Below are positions 13,673 through 14,865 of a stretch of 14,865 nucleotides of DNA, one piece after another (the first letter of the stretch is position 1; each line of letters opens with the position of its first letter). The notes under the pieces were generated by a model, which did no database searches, was not told the DNA's origin, and saw nothing but the letters and a program-made list of their open reading frames with translations. A program made the translations under genes and the position numbers. Source of the stretch: Desulforudis sp. (lineage in GTDB: Bacteria; Bacillota; Desulfotomaculia; Desulfotomaculales; Desulforudaceae); NCBI GenBank assembly GCA_014859075.1, contig JACUUW010000024.1, positions 1-14,865 on the forward strand, written 5' to 3'.

Positions 13673-13712
13673 AAAAAAATTAAATGACTCCCACCCTAAT
13701 GGGTAGGAGTCA
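13673..13712 (-). terminator. Riboswitch-controlled intrinsic terminator in the GTPase leader
   Basis: Read on the minus strand, TGACTCCTACCC (13712-13701) pairs with GGGTGGGAGTCA (13696-13685) around an ATTA loop: 11 base pairs with one mismatch. It is followed by TTTAA and seven T (13679-13673). The ACTCC of its left arm is also the 3' strand of the fluoride aptamer's P1 helix, so the two structures exclude each other. Ligand binding should prevent termination and switch the gene on. Confidence 0.88.
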
Positions 13713-13751
13713 TCAACCGTCGCGCGGCGGTTAAGGCGGACTCCATCGCCC
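13702..13751 (-). promoter_or_regulatory. Fluoride riboswitch aptamer (crcB motif)
   Basis: On the minus strand the sequence begins GGGCGATGGAGTCCGCC (13751-13735) and ends GGTTGATGACTCCTACC (13718-13702), the conserved text of fluoride aptamers. All helices can be drawn: P1 GGAGT (13744-13740) with ACTCC (13710-13706); the hairpin AACCG (13732-13728) with CGGTT (13719-13715); and the pseudoknot GGCG (13750-13747) with CGCC (13738-13735). GATG after the start and TGATG before P1 3' are kept, as in the Thermotoga petrophila aptamer. The aptamer binds fluoride through Mg2+ ions and usually controls crcB/fluc or eriC fluoride exporters. Here it lies directly upstream of the dynamin-like GTPase with no other gene between. 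Confidence 0.92.
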
Positions 13752-13789
13752 GGCCGGGTGACCTGACCGGCCTGTTTCACTTTAGGAAC

Positions 13790-13818
13790 ATAATAACAAA
13801 GTTTAGGGTCCGATGCAA
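13790..13818 (-). promoter_or_regulatory. Sigma-A promoter of the fluoride-riboswitch / GTPase transcript
   Basis: On the minus strand TTGCAT (13818-13813) and TATTAT (13795-13790) are separated by exactly 17 bases. Transcription would start near 13783, some 30 bases before the aptamer, so promoter, aptamer, terminator, ribosome site and GTPase gene follow in order. Confidence 0.7.
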
Positions 13819-13902
13819 TTACCTTGTTGTGAATGTAGAGTGTCTCCCATAATCGGAGATTGTGTCGCGGCCGCTAAGGGCCAAACAAGTTGATGAATTA
13901 AT

Positions 13903-13927
13903 AAGTTAGTAAGTTAGTGCCTGGCAC
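13903..13927. repeat. AAGTTAGT direct repeat followed by GTGCCTGGCAC palindrome
   Basis: Two head-to-tail copies of AAGTTAGT (13903-13918) run into GTGCC-T-GGCAC (13917-13927), a 5-bp hairpin with a one-base centre. It could be one copy of a dispersed intergenic repeat, but only one copy is seen in this window. Confidence 0.4.
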
Positions 13928-13940
13928 CGATAGGTTTACA

Positions 13941-14005
13941 AAGGCTCCGGGTGGATGATGTTTTCCGTATCGGAAAGCCCCCGGTTCGAACCGGGGGTGC
14001 CTTCC
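13941..14005. repeat. Compound palindromic structure with a 20-base perfect palindrome
   Basis: CCCCCGGTTCGAACCGGGGG (13978-13997) is self-complementary over 20 bases. Immediately before it, GTTTTCCG (13960-13967) pairs with CGGAAAGC (13971-13978) around a TAT loop. AAGGC (13941-13945) can pair with GCCTT (13999-14003) and enclose both hairpins. This could be a structured RNA, a bidirectional terminator without a good T tract, or a mobile-repeat remnant. The TTCGAA core recalls a tRNA T-loop, but the arm lengths do not fit a tRNA. Confidence 0.55.
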
Positions 14006-14089
14006 AGCAGATTGATATCTATTTGACGTCTGGATGGGCTGTCGGAGCATGTTTCGATCCAAAAGACTGTTTGGTTTACGCACGGCTGT

Positions 14090-14292
14090 TTACGCCGCCC
14101 GGCGCCACTCCAGCAGATGGTTGGTGAGGAACCAGGTGACGCCGCCCGCCAGCAGGTAGCACAGACTCAGGGTCAGGGCCCCCGGACCGTGAACGCCGGC
14201 CAAAGCGGTCAGAAGCGGGCCGCCCAGCAAGGCGAAGCACACAGCCGGCTGTTCTTCCAGTCCTTCCAGACCAGCGTCTTATTGGGCCACAA
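14090..14292 (-). pseudogene. Remnant of an ABC-2 type permease gene (frameshifted, internally deleted)
   Basis: Directly after the ABC ATPase on the minus strand, one frame (TTG 14292, overlapping the ATPase end) reads NKTLVWKDWKNSR, like the first residues of ABC-2 permeases, and stops at TGA after about 27 codons. A second frame carries the hydrophobic end of a membrane protein, VCFALLGGPLLTALAG...LSLCYLLAGGVTWFLTNHLLEWRRAA, stopping with TAA at 14092-14090. The two halves in different frames total about 65 residues, against about 250 or more for a whole permease, so the gene appears to have lost its middle as well as its frame. Restoring one G in CAATAAGACG (to CAATGAAGACG) would give the usual ATGA stop-start overlap, which also points to decay. 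A very small intact gene cannot be excluded. Confidence 0.55.
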
Positions 14293-14865
14293 TCTCTTTA
14301 AGCGCATAGCCTTCGCCTCCCATCCGGTGAATAAAGATCTCTTCCAGGGATATGTCCACGAAGTCCAGGAAAAGGGGCTGATGCCGCCGCAGTTCGGCCG
14401 TTATCTCCTCAATCCCGTCTTGGACGACGATATTGTAAACCCGGCCCTGCCGCTCGACATTCAGGACGCCGGTTTTTTGCAGCACGTCCGCGGGCAGGGG
14501 GGTTTCGAACGCTGCCTGAATTTTGCGGACCTTGTGCTTCAACTCCTCGAGGCTTTCGTTGGCCAGCAGTCGGCCCTGATGAATGATGGCGATGTGGTCG
14601 CAGATGCGTTCCAACTCGTGCAGGTTGTGCGTGGAGATGAAAACGGTGGTGCCGTTTTCGGCCACTTCGTCCATCAGGATGGTCAGGAACTGCCGGCGCA
14701 GCACCGGATCCAGTCCGGAAGTGGGTTCGTCCAGGACCAGTAAGGCCGGCCTGACGGCCAGATTCAGGATGATCGCCAACTGTGTGCGCATCCCTTTGGA
14801 CAGGTTTCTCACCTTGGCGTTTTCCGGCAGGCTGAAAACCTGGTGCAGTTCCTGGAATCGTTCCG
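14279..14865 (-). CDS. ABC transporter ATP-binding protein (N-terminus outside window)
   Basis: The last 195 codons of an ABC ATPase of the ABC-2 / CcmA-like exporter class. Visible are the signature region NLSKGMRTQ (LSKGM in place of LSGGQ), Walker B with the catalytic glutamate and D-loop (LLVLDEPTSGLDPV), the H-loop histidine in VFISTHNLHELERI, and the C-terminal extension ending SLEEIFIHRMGGEGYALKEIVAQ. The Walker A part lies beyond base 14865. LSKGM is common in this exporter class and does not suggest inactivity. Substrate is unknown. Its normal partner, an ABC-2 permease, should follow at once, but only a broken remnant is present at 14090-14292, so the ATPase may work with a permease encoded elsewhere or may itself be a leftover. 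Confidence 0.9.
   Translation of the reverse strand, partial: ERFQELHQVFSLPENAKVRNLSKGMRTQLAIILNLAVRPALLVLDEPTSGLDPVLRRQFLTILMDEVAENGTTVFISTHNLHELERICDHIAIIHQGRLLANESLEELKHKVRKIQAAFETPLPADVLQKTGVLNVERQGRVYNIVVQDGIEEITAELRRHQPLFLDFVDISLEEIFIHRMGGEGYALKEIVAQ

Larger units (their letters stand above)
13819..14089. other. Non-coding stretch with repeats and palindromes between the riboswitch leader and the ABC remnant
   Basis: No gene with a ribosome site or familiar protein is visible. It contains a tandem AAGTTAGT pair (13903-13910, 13911-13918), the palindrome GTGCCTGGCAC (13917-13927), a hairpin at 13960-13978 and a perfect 20-base palindrome at 13978-13997. From 14006 to 14089 I see nothing recognisable. 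Confidence 0.6.

Noticed and set aside
12028..13674. 548-codon open frame on the plus strand
   Set aside because: It lies entirely opposite the dynamin-like GTPase, is rich in His/Gln/Val shadow composition, and has no recognisable motif; long antisense frames are common in high-GC DNA.
13941..14008. tRNA gene suggested by TTCGAA loop and CCTTCCA end
   Set aside because: The T-arm would have a 6-base loop and wrong stem register, the anticodon arm has a 3-base loop, and the total of about 63-66 bases leaves no D-arm.
1..14865. CRISPR array, insertion sequence or prophage
   Set aside because: No regularly spaced direct repeats, no transposase or integrase motifs and no terminal repeats with target duplications were seen.

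Overview
The window looks like chromosome of an anaerobic, endospore-forming, high-GC Firmicute, something like the Desulfotomaculum / Desulforudis / Pelotomaculum group of Clostridia. The evidence is a SpoVM-type peptide gene, strong Gram-positive Shine-Dalgarno sites with many GTG/TTG starts, a heterodisulfide-reductase (Hdr) operon, and a probable selenoprotein. The genus is inference. No rRNA, CRISPR or insertion sequence is visible.

Layout. 1-558 (minus): 5' part of a nitrilase-superfamily amidohydrolase (Nit2 type). 662-3786 (plus): a small LapA-domain membrane protein whose stop overlaps the start of a DinG helicase carrying an N-terminal exonuclease. 3868-3933 (plus): a 21-codon spoVM-like gene. 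3934-4286: regulatory DNA with a terminator, a promoter and a palindrome resembling a Rex operator. 4287-11035 (plus): a seven-gene operon, hdrC-hdrB-hdrA-mvhD-(two iron-sulfur proteins)-(FAD/NAD(P)H oxidoreductase), closed by a hairpin terminator. 11158-11862 (plus): a DUF421 (YetF-type) membrane protein. 11893-13656 (minus): a dynamin-like GTPase. 13673-13818 (minus): its leader, with a promoter, a fluoride riboswitch and an intrinsic terminator. 13819-14089: non-coding DNA with palindromes. 14090-14292 (minus): a broken ABC permease remnant. 14279-14865 (minus): an ABC ATPase running off the window.

How the genes work together. The hdr operon has the composition of the FlxABCD-HdrABC complex known from Desulfovibrio. 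The terminal flavoprotein takes electrons from NAD(P)H, the two iron-sulfur proteins and MvhD pass them to HdrA (a flavin-bifurcating subunit in known complexes), and HdrBC reduces a disulfide while low-potential electrons go to ferredoxin. The mvhD frame is interrupted by UGA exactly where a conserved cysteine is expected, with a 7-bp hairpin just downstream, so I read it as a selenocysteine codon. A TTGTT-N8-AACAA palindrome before hdrC would fit control by the NADH sensor Rex.

The most unusual item is the leader of the dynamin-like GTPase. Every helix of the fluoride (crcB) aptamer can be drawn, followed by an overlapping terminator, and the only gene it can control here is the GTPase. I know of no established link between bacterial dynamins and fluoride, so this suggests a membrane-remodelling response to fluoride.
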